From: Ceratodon purpureus
Lineage: Eukaryota > Streptophyta > Bryopsida > Pseudoditrichales > Ditrichaceae
DNA: 64,000 nucleotides
Direction: 5' to 3'
Assembly (NCBI GenBank): GCA_014871385.1
Contig: CM026431.1
Location: 5,555,089-5,619,088 of the forward strand
The position numbers were made by a program, and so were the translations under genes. Shown here one piece after another: positions 1 through 11,515 of this stretch. The notes below the pieces were generated by a model. It saw only the letters and a list, made by a program, of their open reading frames with translations, searched no databases and was not told the origin of the DNA. Position 1 is the first letter of the stretch. Each line of letters begins with the position of its first letter.

Positions 1-414
1 ACGGAAGAATTAGTTTTTAATTGTAGTCAAAGAGTAGAGTCACCGCAGCCGTCTATCAGATTTAATGACTCTTTGACGGGGGAGTCAAATTCTCAATCAG
101 ATTTACGTTTCAACTCCGACGAGGTTAGTATTACTAAACCGTCTTAAATGTTGGGAATTCTTTATATTAATTCAATAATTTTAAGAGAAGATGATTTAGT
201 ATCAACTGAATTTAAATTAGGCAACTCCGTGAGGTCCCTCAATTATCACGCATTTTAAGTTAAATGGTTTGGGTAGGGTATCGAAAGGATAAGGGAAGTC
301 GATCTTCGAAGAAGGGTTTCAGTTCCTCAGGAGGGGTGCGACATCGAGCAGCTGCAACTCATTGCGAGGAGAGCAAGAAGTAGAATTCTAAGTGCAGGGG
401 AAGGGGGGGAGGCA

Positions 415-3400
415 ATGGCAGCAAGGTTTGACCAGATGAGGGGCGGAGAGGAGGAGCAAGGCGACGCAGAGGCTGCGGGGCAGGCGTATGTGGAGATGGA
501 GGCGGACGTGGGGGGAGGTGGACAGGAGCAGCCCGAGCTGGTTGGGGATGCGAGTGAGGATGTGGAGAGGACGGACGGGGACGATGGAGAGGAAGACCCC
601 GAAGATGGAGACCAGGTATGGAATCATGAACTCCAGAGGAGGTTGACAGTACCACGTGTTTGAATGATGAGGTTTTTGAATGGGGTGTTGTACGGATCTT
701 GGGGTTTAGTCAACAGTACGGCTTAGAATATTTTGAGAAATGAGTTGGGTTCGTACGTTATGGGGAAATGGGTTGTGATTAGTTGGGTAACGTTCTTTTT
801 GTGTTTGGGAAGTGGGTTTCTGGGTTGTGGTTTGTGGGTTGTGGTTGGTGGGTTGGGTTTGGGTTGATTGCATTATCGTTGTTGATTTTCGCTCCTTTTA
901 AGCTGCTCTGGGCTGCTTGGATTGACTGATCGCTTGCGCTTGGGATTACGAGGCACTGCCTTCATCTGGACTTTGGAGAAGATTTCATTTACGATTTGAG
1001 TGTGTCGTGGTCGAAATCCTGTTGCTGACCATTTTCGAAGAACTTGTGCGAATTCGCGAATGCTTGGATCGACTCATTCGAGCTGATATTCAACTTCGAG
1101 GGAGCAGCTTTAGAGGTTTCTGGTTGGGGATTTATGTTGGAATGTTTTTTATAAGTGAGGGTTCGATAGTTTACTGCTGATCGAAGCTGCCTGAACAGCG
1201 TGGACGGTTGCTCGGAGCTCCTTGTACAGCCTGCAGAGGCTTACCCTCGTGGTGCCCAGCCCCCGGCTTACAATGTTCAGGTGACTTGAATGTTGCACAG
1301 TTATGTAGTCCATTGTTACGCAAATATAATGGAAGCTTTAGTTGATACACCGTTCGTCTCCTGGAATCATCAGTCGGCACGTTCTTGTATTCGTCTTCTT
1401 TAATGGTTCACCTCATGCCCTGCTCACGTTGTTCCTTCTCTGTGTTCCGCTACCGCACCTGATTAGCTTGCACTTTCTTGTTCTGGGTGCTTTCTTTCTC
1501 TTTGCGAGAGGCTTGTGAAGTTCAGGGTAGGACTTTGAATGCTATATCATTTTGTATGGCATTGCTTGACGTTTTCGCAAATCCTCCAATACGTCGATCT
1601 GCTGCTCATCATCAGCAGCAGAATGCTCATTTTGCTGATCCAAGCCATACAACACTTGAATGAGGCGTTTGATGTGCGGTCGATGGTTGGGTGGGGGCTC
1701 ACCATTTAATTTGGGGATTTTGTGATAAGTTTTTTTGTTTGTGTGGTTGGTGACAACGTGTGATAATGAACTGCATCATTGCTCAGAACTTGTTAGTTAT
1801 ATTATCAATATTTTGTAGAATTTGAGAATTTTCATTATTATTTTTTATAAATTTTGAGTTTTTAAAAAACCCCGAACCTACTGTCGTCAACGACAGTAGG
1901 CCGGGGCACACCAATGAATTTGGGCATTTTGTGATTTGTTTAATTTTATTTGTGGTTGGTGACATTATGTGATAATGGACTGCGTCATTGCTCAGAACTT
2001 GTAAATAAAATTTTGAATGTTTTGTAGATTTTGAGATTTTTCTTTATTATTTTTTTTAAATTTTGAGTTTTTAAAAAACCCCTAACCTACTGTCGTCAAC
2101 GACAGTAGGCCGGGGCACACCAATGAATTTGGGCATTTTGTGATTTGTTTTAATTTTTTTTGTGGTTGGTGACATTATGTGATAATGGACTGCGTCATTG
2201 CTCAGAACTTGTAAATAAAATTTTGAATGTTTTGTAGATTTTGAGAATTTTCTTTATTATTTTTTATAAATTTTGAGTTTTTAAAAAACCCCGAACCTAC
2301 TGTCGTCAACGACAGTAGGCCGGGGCACACCAATGAATTTGGGCATTTTGTGATTTGTTTTAATTTTTTTTGTGGTTTGTGACATTATGTGATAATGGAC
2401 TGCGTCATTGCTCAGAACTTGTAAATAAAATTTTGAATGTTTTGTAGATTTTGAGATTTTTCTTTATTATTTTTTTTAAATTTTGAGTTTTTAAAAAACC
2501 CCTAACCTACTGTCGTCAACGACAGTAGGCCGGGGCACACCAATGAATTTGGGCATTTTGTGATTTGTTTTAATTTTTTTTGTGGTTGGTGACATTATGT
2601 GATAATGGACTGCGTCATTGCTCAGAACTTGTAAAAAAAATTTTGAATATTTTGTAGAATTTGAGAATTTTCATTATTATTTTTTATAAATTTTGAGTTT
2701 TTAAAAAACCCCGAACCTACTGTCGTCAACGACAGTAGGCCGGGGCACACCAATGAATTTGGGCATTTTGTGATTCGTTTTAATTTTTTTTGTGGTTGGT
2801 GACATTATGTGATAATGGACTGCGTCATTGCTCAGAACTTGTAAATAAAATTTTGAATGTTTTGTAGATTTTGAGAATTTTCTTTATTATTTTTTTTTAA
2901 ATTTTGAGTTTTTAAAAAACCCCTAACCTACTGTCGTCAACGACAGTAGGCCGGGGCACACCAATGAATTTGGGCATTTTGTGATTTGTTTTAATTTTTT
3001 TTGTGGTTGGTGACATTATGTGATATTGGACTGCATCATTGCTCAGAACTTGTGAATATAATTTTGAATATTTTGTAGAATTTGAGAATTTTCATTATTA
3101 TTTTTTTTAAATTTTGAGTTTTTAAAAAACCCCGAACCTACTGTCGTCAACGACAGTAGGCCGGGGCACACCAATGAATTTGGGCATTTTGTGATTTGTT
3201 TGTCTTTATTTCTTTTGTTGGTGACATAGTGTGATAATGAAATGCATAATTGCTCACAATTTGTTAATAAAAATCAGAAATTTCGAAGATTTTCGGTATT
3301 TTCTTTATTTATTTCTTTTATTTTGAATATTTGAAAAAACCCAAACCTACTGTCGTCAACGACAGTAGGTTTGGAGCACTTCAATAAATCGAAAATTTTA

Positions 3401-6400
3401 TATTTGTTTGTCTTTATTTCTTTTGTTGGTGACACTGTGTGATAATGAAATGCATAATTGCTCACAATTTGTTAAATAAAATCTGAATTATTTTTTGATT
3501 TTCAGTATTTCCTTGATATTAATTTTTTATTTTGAATTTTTGAAAAACCCCAAACCTACTGTCGTCAACGACAGTAGGCTGGGGGCACTTCAATAAAGTC
3601 GGGGATTTTATATTTTTAATTCTTATTTTTTTTTGTTGATGGCATTGTCTGATAATGAACTTCATCATTGCTCACAACTTCTTAATTTAATTTTGAGTAT
3701 TATCTTATTAATTTTTTAAATTTTGAAATTTTTAAAAAACCTTCAACCGGGATTGCTTGAGAATGCTTTGTTTTCATTGAAGTTTTGATGGATTTTATTG
3801 ATTTTTTAAAGGGTTTTATTGAGAATTAAAAATAAAAAAGAAACCCCATTTGGATTTTTGTGTTATGTTAATGCGATTGTCTCACAAACTCTGAATGAAA
3901 AACTGAATTCTTGAGATTCATTGTACGTATTTGAATGTTTTTTATTTGGTTTTTTGAAAAAATAAAAAAACCCCAAACCTACTGTCGTCAACGACAGTAG
4001 GCTGGGGGCACTTGAATAAAGTCGGGGATTTTATATTTTTAATTTTTATTTTTTTTTGTTGATGGCATTGTCTGATAATGAACTTCATCATTGCTCACAA
4101 CTTCTTAATTTAATTTTGAGTATTATCTTATTAATATTTTTTAAATTTTGAAATTTTTAAAAAACCTTCAACCGGGATTGCTTGAGAATGCTTTGTTTTC
4201 ATTGAAGTTTTGATGGATTTTATTGATTTTTTAAAGGGTTTTATTGAGAATTAAAAATAAAAAAGAAACCCCATTTGGATTTTTGTGTTATGTTAATGCG
4301 ATTTTCTCACAAACTCTGAATGAAAAACTGAATTCTTGAGATTCATTGTACGTATTTGAATGTTTTTTATTTGGTTTTTTGAAAAAATAAAAAAACCCCA
4401 AACCTACTGTCGTCAACGACAGTAGGCTGGGGGCACTTGAATTAAGTCGGGGATTTTATATTTTTAATTTTTATTTTTTTTTGTTGATGGCATTGTCTGA
4501 TAATGAACTTCATCATTGCTCACAACTTCTTAATTTCATTTTGAGTATTATCTTATTAATTTTTTAAATTTTGAAATTTTTAAAAAACCTTCAACCGGGA
4601 TTGCTTGAGAATGCTTTGTTTTCATTGAAGTTTTGATGGATTTTATTGATTTTTTAAAGGGTTTTATTGAGAATTAAAAATAAAAAAGAAACCCCATTTG
4701 GATTTTTGTGTTATGTTAATGCGATTGTCTCACAAACTCTGAATGCAAAACTGAATTCTTGAGCTTCACTGTACGCATTTAAATGCTTTTTATTTGGTTA
4801 TTTGTAAATATGAAGTTTAAAGACTTTGTCGAATTTTTTTATTTTTAATTTCTCACTTTGAATGTTTGTGTTATGGAATGCAATTACGCTCACAAAGTCT
4901 TGATGAAAATTTTATATGTTTTTATGAGTTTTTAATATTTAATTGGGAGCCCTGTCTAGGTTGTGGTTTGATTCTTCATAGTTGTAAGTTTTTCTAATAA
5001 TTATCAATTTCCTCAGGACGTTGATGGTGATCATCTGGGGAGCGAACGTCAAGACCCTACGCCAGCAGAAACTGAGGTATTTCATTCAATCTTCAATTTA
5101 TATTCTTTATTTATGTTCATGATTCTGAGTTCTATTCGCCCTCATCCCTTCTTTGTTTCCTACTCTTTTAATTATGGAAGTTAATCCTCTCTTTATTTCT
5201 CCTACTCTAGGTATCATCCGATGCTCCTGAGATGTCGGCCACCTCTCCCATTTCTGTGATCAATGTTTCCGATCTATCGGATTCGTTTGACCAGCCCTAT
5301 TGTACCTGTGATGTAGCCAACCCTGTAGGTGTGGATAGTGGACCTCTCGAGGTCCACTCTCCTCAGTACATGCCTACCTCGCCAGTGTACATGCCTACTT
5401 CTCCAGTGTACATGCCTACATCCCCGGTTTATGAGCCAACCTCCCCGGGCTATATGCCCACGTCTCCTCCACAGGGCTCCCCGCCGATGTCTCCACCCTC
5501 TCCTTCCTCGCCGATTAGAGTCAGGAGGCCAGCCCATGTTGTCTTTGCTCTGCCGGTTATTCTGCCGTGCCCTGTCCAACAGACCAGGCGATTTTGGAGG
5601 AGGCGCCGTCACTGGAACTGTAGACAGTCTAAGGAGTACTATAGTCGTTCCTCACGTAGATAGTTTTATCAATCACAGATGATGATTGAGTTGTTAAAAG
5701 AGAGATGACAGTATGAAGATATATTGTTACTTTCTTTTACATACTTGTCAACTTTGCATGACTTTCTTCGATTGTGCTTGTTCTCCTAATTTGCGTACCT
5801 TCTGGCAGGTTACGCAAACACAAGATGTGTTGGTGAAACCATCTTGTCCGTTAAACTTGAAGACTGCCACAGAAGGGGAATTGAAACATCAAACCTTATA
5901 CAAGGTGAACACCAACGCCGTCATCAACAAGCTCAGGATCAAGCCATCGCAGAAGTCCCGAATGTCGGTGCCCCTGTGCAGGATGATCCCAATGGCAAAG
6001 GTCAGACCAGTGGGCGAAGTGGGTGTGCAGCATTTGGAGCGGGAGTTCGTCAAGGGGTATAGAGATGGCGACCGCGTCATGTACATCTCCATGTACAACA
6101 ACGAAGAGCAGACACGAGATGTTACGGATGAGGTCATGGCTAAATGGAGCCCATTGTGGAGGGACGCGAATGATGCATTTGAATCTGAACTTCTAAATGA
6201 CGAGGACTGGTCGCAATTCTCGGGGAAGATGTTTTTTGTCTGGGAAGGAAACCATCGCCTCTCAGCATGGCTTCGTCATATCAACAAGCATCATGCAGAC
6301 GACCCGTCATGGCACATATCTGTGAACTGCATAGTACTCGATCCCCGTGGCCATGTTGGCAATCTTCTTCACGCAATGCATGACATCAACTGGTTAGTAC

Positions 6401-9400
6401 TTGTTTCTTTTTTCCTGTTTTCCCATTTGTTACTTTATCTCATCTCTTTTATTCATCATACGGTTTTGGTTCATTTTCAGGTCGACTGAGAATGACCACG
6501 TCAAGAGTAATCTCCCTGCAAAACTATTTCGAATCCGCTCTTTCGGAATTATGAAGCTGGAGGAATTCAAAGACCTCCTCAGTCCTGAAGAGTATGACGC
6601 ATGTTTGAAGAACAAGCCACCTAATCCCTCCTGGTTTCCCTTGACAACTAAAATTTTCATCGCCTTTTTGTACCGAGTAAGTCCTACATCCTCTCTCTAT
6701 TTGCTTCTTATTATTCAATACTCATGAAATTTCCTAAGTCTGAATTCTCTTTCTACAGCGGGAACTCGCTGCGGCCTCCGATGAAGCAGCCAATGCCTAC
6801 CGCATGAAGACACCCGAGGATGAGCAGTCTGCAAGTGCAGTTTGGGATGTCATGAATGAGGCATCAGAGAGAATGGTCGAAGCCATCAAGAAGAAGGACT
6901 TTACCAAGTACTTGGCCATTGCAAATCCCAAGAATGGTGACGACTTCCTCAACGAGGTGACTCACTGATCATTGTTCAATTCACTGTTTCCCATGACTTC
7001 CATAATTTCTGTATTTATCTTTTTCAAACTTCGGTGCTTCTTGCAGATTAATCGCCATTTCAGTCTCAACAATAAGCCTGAGATGTCAGTGGATAAGCTT
7101 CAGAAGATTGTTCCTGCGGCCGTTGAGCCCAAATACAAGGCTCGTTGGTTGAAGTGGTGGAACTCATCCCCGAGTGCTCGAACGTCTTACAGATTTCTGC
7201 CATCTGAATTCAAGGACACCGAATTCGACCCATGGTTGAACAAAGCTTCATTCTGGGCTGGGGTAATTTTCATAAAAAACCCATTCCAATTCCTTGTTCC
7301 TTTAAATTTTTACCATATTCATTCTTCGATGCTACTTATATGAATTTTGTATTACAGTTGGAGGAAGCCGTCATCCACGAAGTCGAAGACGTATTCAAGT
7401 CTGAGAACCTCGATATCGATTGGATGGCGTTTCCTGATGTCCAACAGCCGGGCGATTTTGTCGAGAGTTCACGTATTCTCTTGTGGGACAAGGCCTTCCC
7501 TACGTTCATTGGAAAAAAAGCTGAGAAGCACTTCGACAAGAAGTCCAACTTCGCTAAATTCCCGGGAACCGCGCAAGTTGTCAAGCGGGTTACTTACCGG
7601 TACATTACCTTACTTAATCTCATTTCCATTTCATAGTTTTCTTTGTAATTGTTTTTTATACTTACCTCCTTCTTGTCTTCCCATAGGTACTTCAAGCGAG
7701 AGCTTGTTTTGAAGGGGGCCATCACCGTTCAGCAACTCCCCATGTACTTCAAGCTTTGGACGCAGACATCCTCGGACGAGTGTATGTACTCTCCTCAGCA
7801 GATAAAAAGGTACAAACCTGCTCACCTGGATGCTGGATGCTGGTATCTTGATTGTATTGGTGGTTTCACTATTGACTCCGAGGCGGAAGTCAAGATGCTG
7901 CACGATGGGGGTACGGTTGTGGTGGAGGACTCCGTGGATGATGCAGAAGGTCGTGAAGGAGAGCAGGATCAGTCTTCTGCTCCACCACCGAAGAGAGGGA
8001 GAGGAAGGCGACTGAAATCTCTGCGTTCTCAGTCAGAGGCATCACAGCAAACTGGTGCGGAGTCTTCCGCGCCAGCTGAGAAGGCACCAGAGCCGTCTCC
8101 GGGTGTTGTTGTTACCAACCCTTCTCCAGCTTCTTCGCCGGCTCCTTCATCGATCAGTGCTTCGGAGATCACCAGAGGTCTCCTTCAGCAGAGGAAGGCC
8201 AAACTATATCCTCAAACAACTTCTTCAGCTGGAGCTTCGATTTCCACACATGTTTCCGTCTTCAACTCATCTGTGGATTCCTTGTTACGGCGAAATAGGA
8301 GACAGGAGAATAAAGGGGGCGACCCGGATTGGATCAAGACTCAAGACTTCATTCGCAAGGTTTGTTCGTATAATTTGACATCTAATGGATTCTGCCAACT
8401 CTACTCGCTATGTAGTTACTAACTCTCCTTTCTTGTTTCCTCTAGTTTGGAGCAGGCCGCGAAAACGAAGTTCCGGACCGGTGCAAACAAGAGAACCATC
8501 TGGGAGTCGACTTGATCATTGCCGACATCCCTGAGAATCTTCCCGTCCCATCCGTTTCCATTCCCCCCACGAGTATTCCGCCTTGGAACTCTCGCTACAA
8601 GGATTATTTGTACGACATCTTCCATTTTGCAGATGAATTCCTGCAGAAAGATGGTGCCATCTGCCTCATCTACAACACTGATCAGAAGCTGGCTAAGGAT
8701 ATCGAGGAAGAAGCTGCTGCTGGAGGATACGTGCTGTTCAAGGACTGGTGGGGTGTCAATGTACTCGGCCTGACTTCTCCTACGAACCCCGAGAACTTGG
8801 TACTTTTCCTAAACATGCCCTTCTCTTCGGTTACTGATAACCCTTCCGCTTAATTTTACTCACTAGTTCTGCTTGACTGCAGACTATGCGGTTCTGGATT
8901 CGCGTCTACGTTCGTAGTGGCAGTACTTTCTCCTTCCAGACGAAGAAGGAAGACCTGATACATGGGCTCCTCAACATTACCGAGAGTGATGCCATTTTCA
9001 ACTTCACCGATGCCGAATCTCAGCTCATGAATGGGAAGGTGCCGTGGAGAGGCCCAAGGGAGAAATCCCCTGAGATGATGCAGAACATCATTGAGGAGCT
9101 GTCCAAGCCCGACGACATAGTCGTTGACTGGAATGCTGGGACAGGTATCTCTCTTACATATCTCTGCTTCATTTTTCCTCTCGTTTTTTGCAAAGTTTCT
9201 CATTTCTTTGTTTCTCTTCGAGTTTCAGGGGCCTCCATCAAGGCCGCCAAGGCTGTTGGTCGTCACATTCTCGCTTTTGAGGAGGACGAAGCCATATTCA
9301 ACGCCCTTCTCAAACCATCCGCCATGGGCCCTCCTAAACATCCAAGGCCGGCAGCAACAGGTGAAGCGCCTCCAAAGAGAGCAAGACCTGACAAGTGGTG

Positions 9401-9761
9401 TACGTCTTCTACTCTTCGTTCACATTATCCAAGCATTACTTCTCTTTCCAGCTCTACGTACAAGATCTAACCACAATCGGTTCTCTATTGCAGAGTAGTT
9501 TCTGCATCACCGCCACGTGAGCCAAGAGCAGTGTCCACTCCATCGTGGCGTCTTCATTCCAGCCCGATTCAGCCTTTTATACTTCCGGACTACGCAGAGG
9601 GCTTAGCACAGGCGTTTCAATCTGGAGCCCTTACATATGTTCCTAGTCGGCCAACTACTTTTGATCCCAGGGCCCTTCTATTCGTCGATGACGAGGCGGT
9701 AGAAGGAGATTCAGAGTCATCTAGTTCTGAGAGTGGAAGTAGCGATGGTAGCATGTTCTGA
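415..9761 (+). CDS. ParB-like / degenerate N4-N6 DNA methyltransferase fusion with Pol II CTD-like heptads
   Basis: Proposed exons: 415-615, 5017-5076, 5211 to about 5573 (donor uncertain), 5809-6392, 6481-6676, 6759-6956, 7047-7262, 7358-7599, 7687-8359, 8446-8799, 8883-9144, 9229-9399, 9496-9761; about 1,260 residues. Phases agree at every join from 5809 on. Order: acidic N-terminus; five heptads of the form YMPTSPV (5367-5470); a ParB/sulfiredoxin-like domain containing [11 protein letters not shown] (exon 5809-6392); a charged Ser/Pro-rich linker; then a methyltransferase fold in the permuted beta-class order. IIADIPE (8518-8535) sits where DPPY would be, and [12 protein letters not shown] with downstream [15 protein letters not shown] sits where DPFxGSGTT..AA..LGR..IGIE would be. 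ParB plus N4/N6 methylase fusions are familiar in bacterial mobile DNA. The altered catalytic motif argues against ordinary methylation, so reader or scaffold roles are possible. Joining exons 1-2 to the rest is inference. The C-terminus ends in an acidic Ser tract. Confidence 0.75.
1780..3600. repeat. 210-bp tandem repeat with an invariant 24-bp palindrome
   Basis: Nine units with a period of 209-211 bp. Each carries an identical palindrome with arms CCTACTGTCG and CGACAGTAGG around a TCAA loop, at 1877, 2086, 2296, 2506, 2716, 2927, 3137, 3346 and 3555. The rest of each unit is AT-rich and varies more, with recurring TGATAATG and CATTGCTCA motifs. Just outside the stem, units alternate between CCCCGAA and CCCCTAA (1877 to 3137), a dimeric higher-order pattern. 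Most copies also have an outer CCCC/GGGG pairing. Confidence 0.95.
3601..4800. repeat. 424-bp extension of the palindrome array
   Basis: The same 24-bp palindrome recurs at 3978 and 4403, now 423-425 bp apart. Each long unit adds a segment containing ACCTTCAACCGGGATTGC and AAAGAAACCCCATTTGG, present three times (near 3740, 4164 and 4588). The third long segment (4560-4800) is not followed by another palindrome. The long unit looks like a 210-bp unit enlarged by about 214 bp and then amplified. Confidence 0.9.
5367..5470 (+). other. RNA polymerase II CTD-like heptad block within the coding region
   Basis: Five consecutive heptads read [35 protein letters not shown]. Relative to the Pol II consensus YSPTSPS, positions Y1, P3, T4, S5 and P6 are invariant, Ser2 is Met or Glu, and Ser7 is Val, Gly or Pro. 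Nucleotide similarity between heptads suggests recent tandem expansion. The block is embedded in a Ser/Pro-rich exon of the ParB/methyltransferase-like gene, not in an RPB1 gene. Confidence 0.9.
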
Positions 9762-10279
9762 GTTTGAAGGAGGCTTCGGTCTTTCATTGTTTTCATTGGA
9801 TTTGATTTGATTTGATTTAATTGGAGTTCATTGCGTAATCCTTCGTCTAATCTACTACCCCAAACCTAAACTTGTTATGATTCTCATATCCAATTTGTCT
9901 CCGTGTTTGTAAAGGATGAAATGTCACAACTGTAATGCTCAAAATATAATATGAAGAATGAAATGTTACAAAAGAAAGGCTCAAATATAATATTGTGCTG
10001 TTATTTATATTTTACTCATTCAAAATCCCACATTTCCATAGCCATGTTACCTATTCTTCACTAGGTGTACATCTTGGTTTCTGCTACTCCATTATTGTAC
10101 ACGAACTCTGAAATATTCCACGGACTTCTAAGACCATTTCTTATAGATGGTTTTTCTTTTCTTATTTCTAGAATCATCTATATTATCTAAAACCATCCTG
10201 CTGGAATACTCGTATCTAGATCCAATGACTGACCAAATCTTAAGGATTGTATTCGAACACCCCACTAGACTTCACAGTA
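9762..10279. other. Intergenic, 3' flank of the methyltransferase-like gene
   Basis: AT-rich sequence with no coding signal I trust. A GATTTGATTTGATTT run lies near 9799. A segment at about 10066-10145 recurs, diverged, at about 10945-11030 in the same orientation (both contain TCTTGGTTTC and GAAATATTCCA), bracketing the minus-strand ORF between them. Confidence 0.6.
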
Positions 10280-10663
10280 CTAATCCTTCGAAGGATATAC
10301 AGTCCAACTCTTGTCCATATCAAACCAGCAAGTTTCGCCATCCGATATGATCACTTCGGGCAGCTGAACAACTGGTTTCTCATCGACGTTCGATAGCAAT
10401 GGATACGGGATTAGGGACAACTCCATAATACGGAGAAGCTCATTGGTACAAAGCACTGTCCAACGCCATTCACCTTCACCAACATGGAGGCTTCCGATGT
10501 GCCTAAACGGTGGCAGGTCCATGCCTCGTTCCCTGGAGCGCTCCACCTCCAGCAGCCACGGCCGCAGCTCCTCATAACTCGCCGGTGCCTTTGGGGGCAA
10601 ACCTACAGCCGCTCTCGTCCTCCTGGATCTCGCATTACACACCTTCGGCATCGCGCAACACAC
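10280..10663 (-). CDS. Uncharacterised protein, family A copy 1
   Basis: A 127-residue open frame on the minus strand. I do not recognise the family. Its middle (ASYEELRPWLLEVERSRERG, then GEWRWTVLC, then MELSLIPYPLL) aligns with the plus-strand ORF at 11516-12140 (ASQLREWLHVVEAWRASR, then APWFWSVGC, then LEDLSGIPFPLP). This is a conserved pattern of about 75 residues with shared Trp, Arg and Pro positions. Conservation between two inverted, diverged copies supports real coding, but the start is uncertain and a 5' exon may be missing. It may also be a gene fragment. Confidence 0.4.
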   Translation of the reverse strand: MCCAMPKVCNARSRRTRAAVGLPPKAPASYEELRPWLLEVERSRERGMDLPPFRHIGSLHVGEGEWRWTVLCTNELLRIMELSLIPYPLLSNVDEKPVVQLPEVIISDGETCWFDMDKSWTVYPSKD

Positions 10664-11515
10664 TGAATTCTTGTAGTCTTAAAACGTTACAGGCAAGCTT
10701 GCAGATTGACATCCCCGAACTCCTACGCTACCTTCGCATACAGCACAGCATGCCAAGGACTGTGTCACTATCCAAATACGCCATCTAGAGACAAGCTCAA
10801 GAAACCAAGAGTGACCTCCTTCTCTGGAACCCAGCATACCAAGTGTTGTTTGATGATGAAAATCTCCTACTTGTATCACTGAAATGAAGATGCTTTGTTG
10901 CCTACGAAGAGAGAGTAATCTTCGATGAAGACAAGGACTCTAACAAGGTATATCTTGGTTTCAGCAGTTAAGATATTATACACGAATTTTGAAATATTCC
11001 AGGAAGTTTTCAAACCTTGCCTCCTTTACGTTCTTTCAAATTTTATTTTTTCCTTGTGCATTTACATAATCCTATGAAAGAATTATTTGTTTGGTCTAAA
11101 ACTTAACGCCTGATCATTATATCTTGTCTAAATCCATGAGAAATATAACAAAATATATGCATGACGTCATCATGACATCAGCCCTAATTTGTATCTTAGA
11201 GAACAAACGTAACAAATTTTTACCAGAGATAACCCTGATTTCCACGGTAATATACTATTTTTCTAAAAATAGTGTCAAAATTCCGCCTTAATTTAGTAAT
11301 TTTCCACGGTTATAGGGTCTACTTTGCTTTTGGAAATTTTCCTAATTCTCAATTCTGTGCTCTCCATTCTGCGCTCACCGCTCTCCGCTCTACGCTCTCC
11401 GCTCACGTACGAACTTTCCCCGGTCCCCATCTGTGGAGCCGCGACAATACACCGTGTATGCCTCATCCGGGAAGCTGTGGAGAGGGGTTCGGTGCGTCGG
11501 CAGTCCCCAGTCGCC
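10664..11515. other. Intergenic between the two family-A copies
   Basis: Non-coding as far as I can see. It includes the second copy of the ~80-bp direct repeat (10945-11030), an AT-rich stretch, and a CT-rich low-complexity run (11360-11405, repeated CTCTCCG and CGCTC motifs) just upstream of the plus-strand ORF, probably a promoter or 5' leader. Confidence 0.5.

Larger units (their letters stand above)
616..5016 (+). other. Long first intron carrying a tandem palindrome array
   Basis: The interval between the acidic first exon (donor GTATGG at 616) and the 60-bp exon at 5017 has no convincing coding exon. Positions 620-1,700 are unique sequence with only short chance ORFs; 1,780-4,800 is the repeat array listed separately. 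An extra small exon in 660-1,700 cannot be excluded. Confidence 0.5.

Noticed and set aside
359-655. Minus-strand Pro/His/Ser-rich ORFs opposite the first exon
   Set aside because: They are antisense shadows of the acidic, GAG/GAC-rich plus-strand exon. No splice-consistent extension or recognisable domain.
1877-4426. CRISPR-like array reading of the palindromic repeats
   Set aside because: The spacing is 210 bp with similar, not unique, spacers, and the host is a plant nuclear genome. This is a tandem satellite-like repeat.
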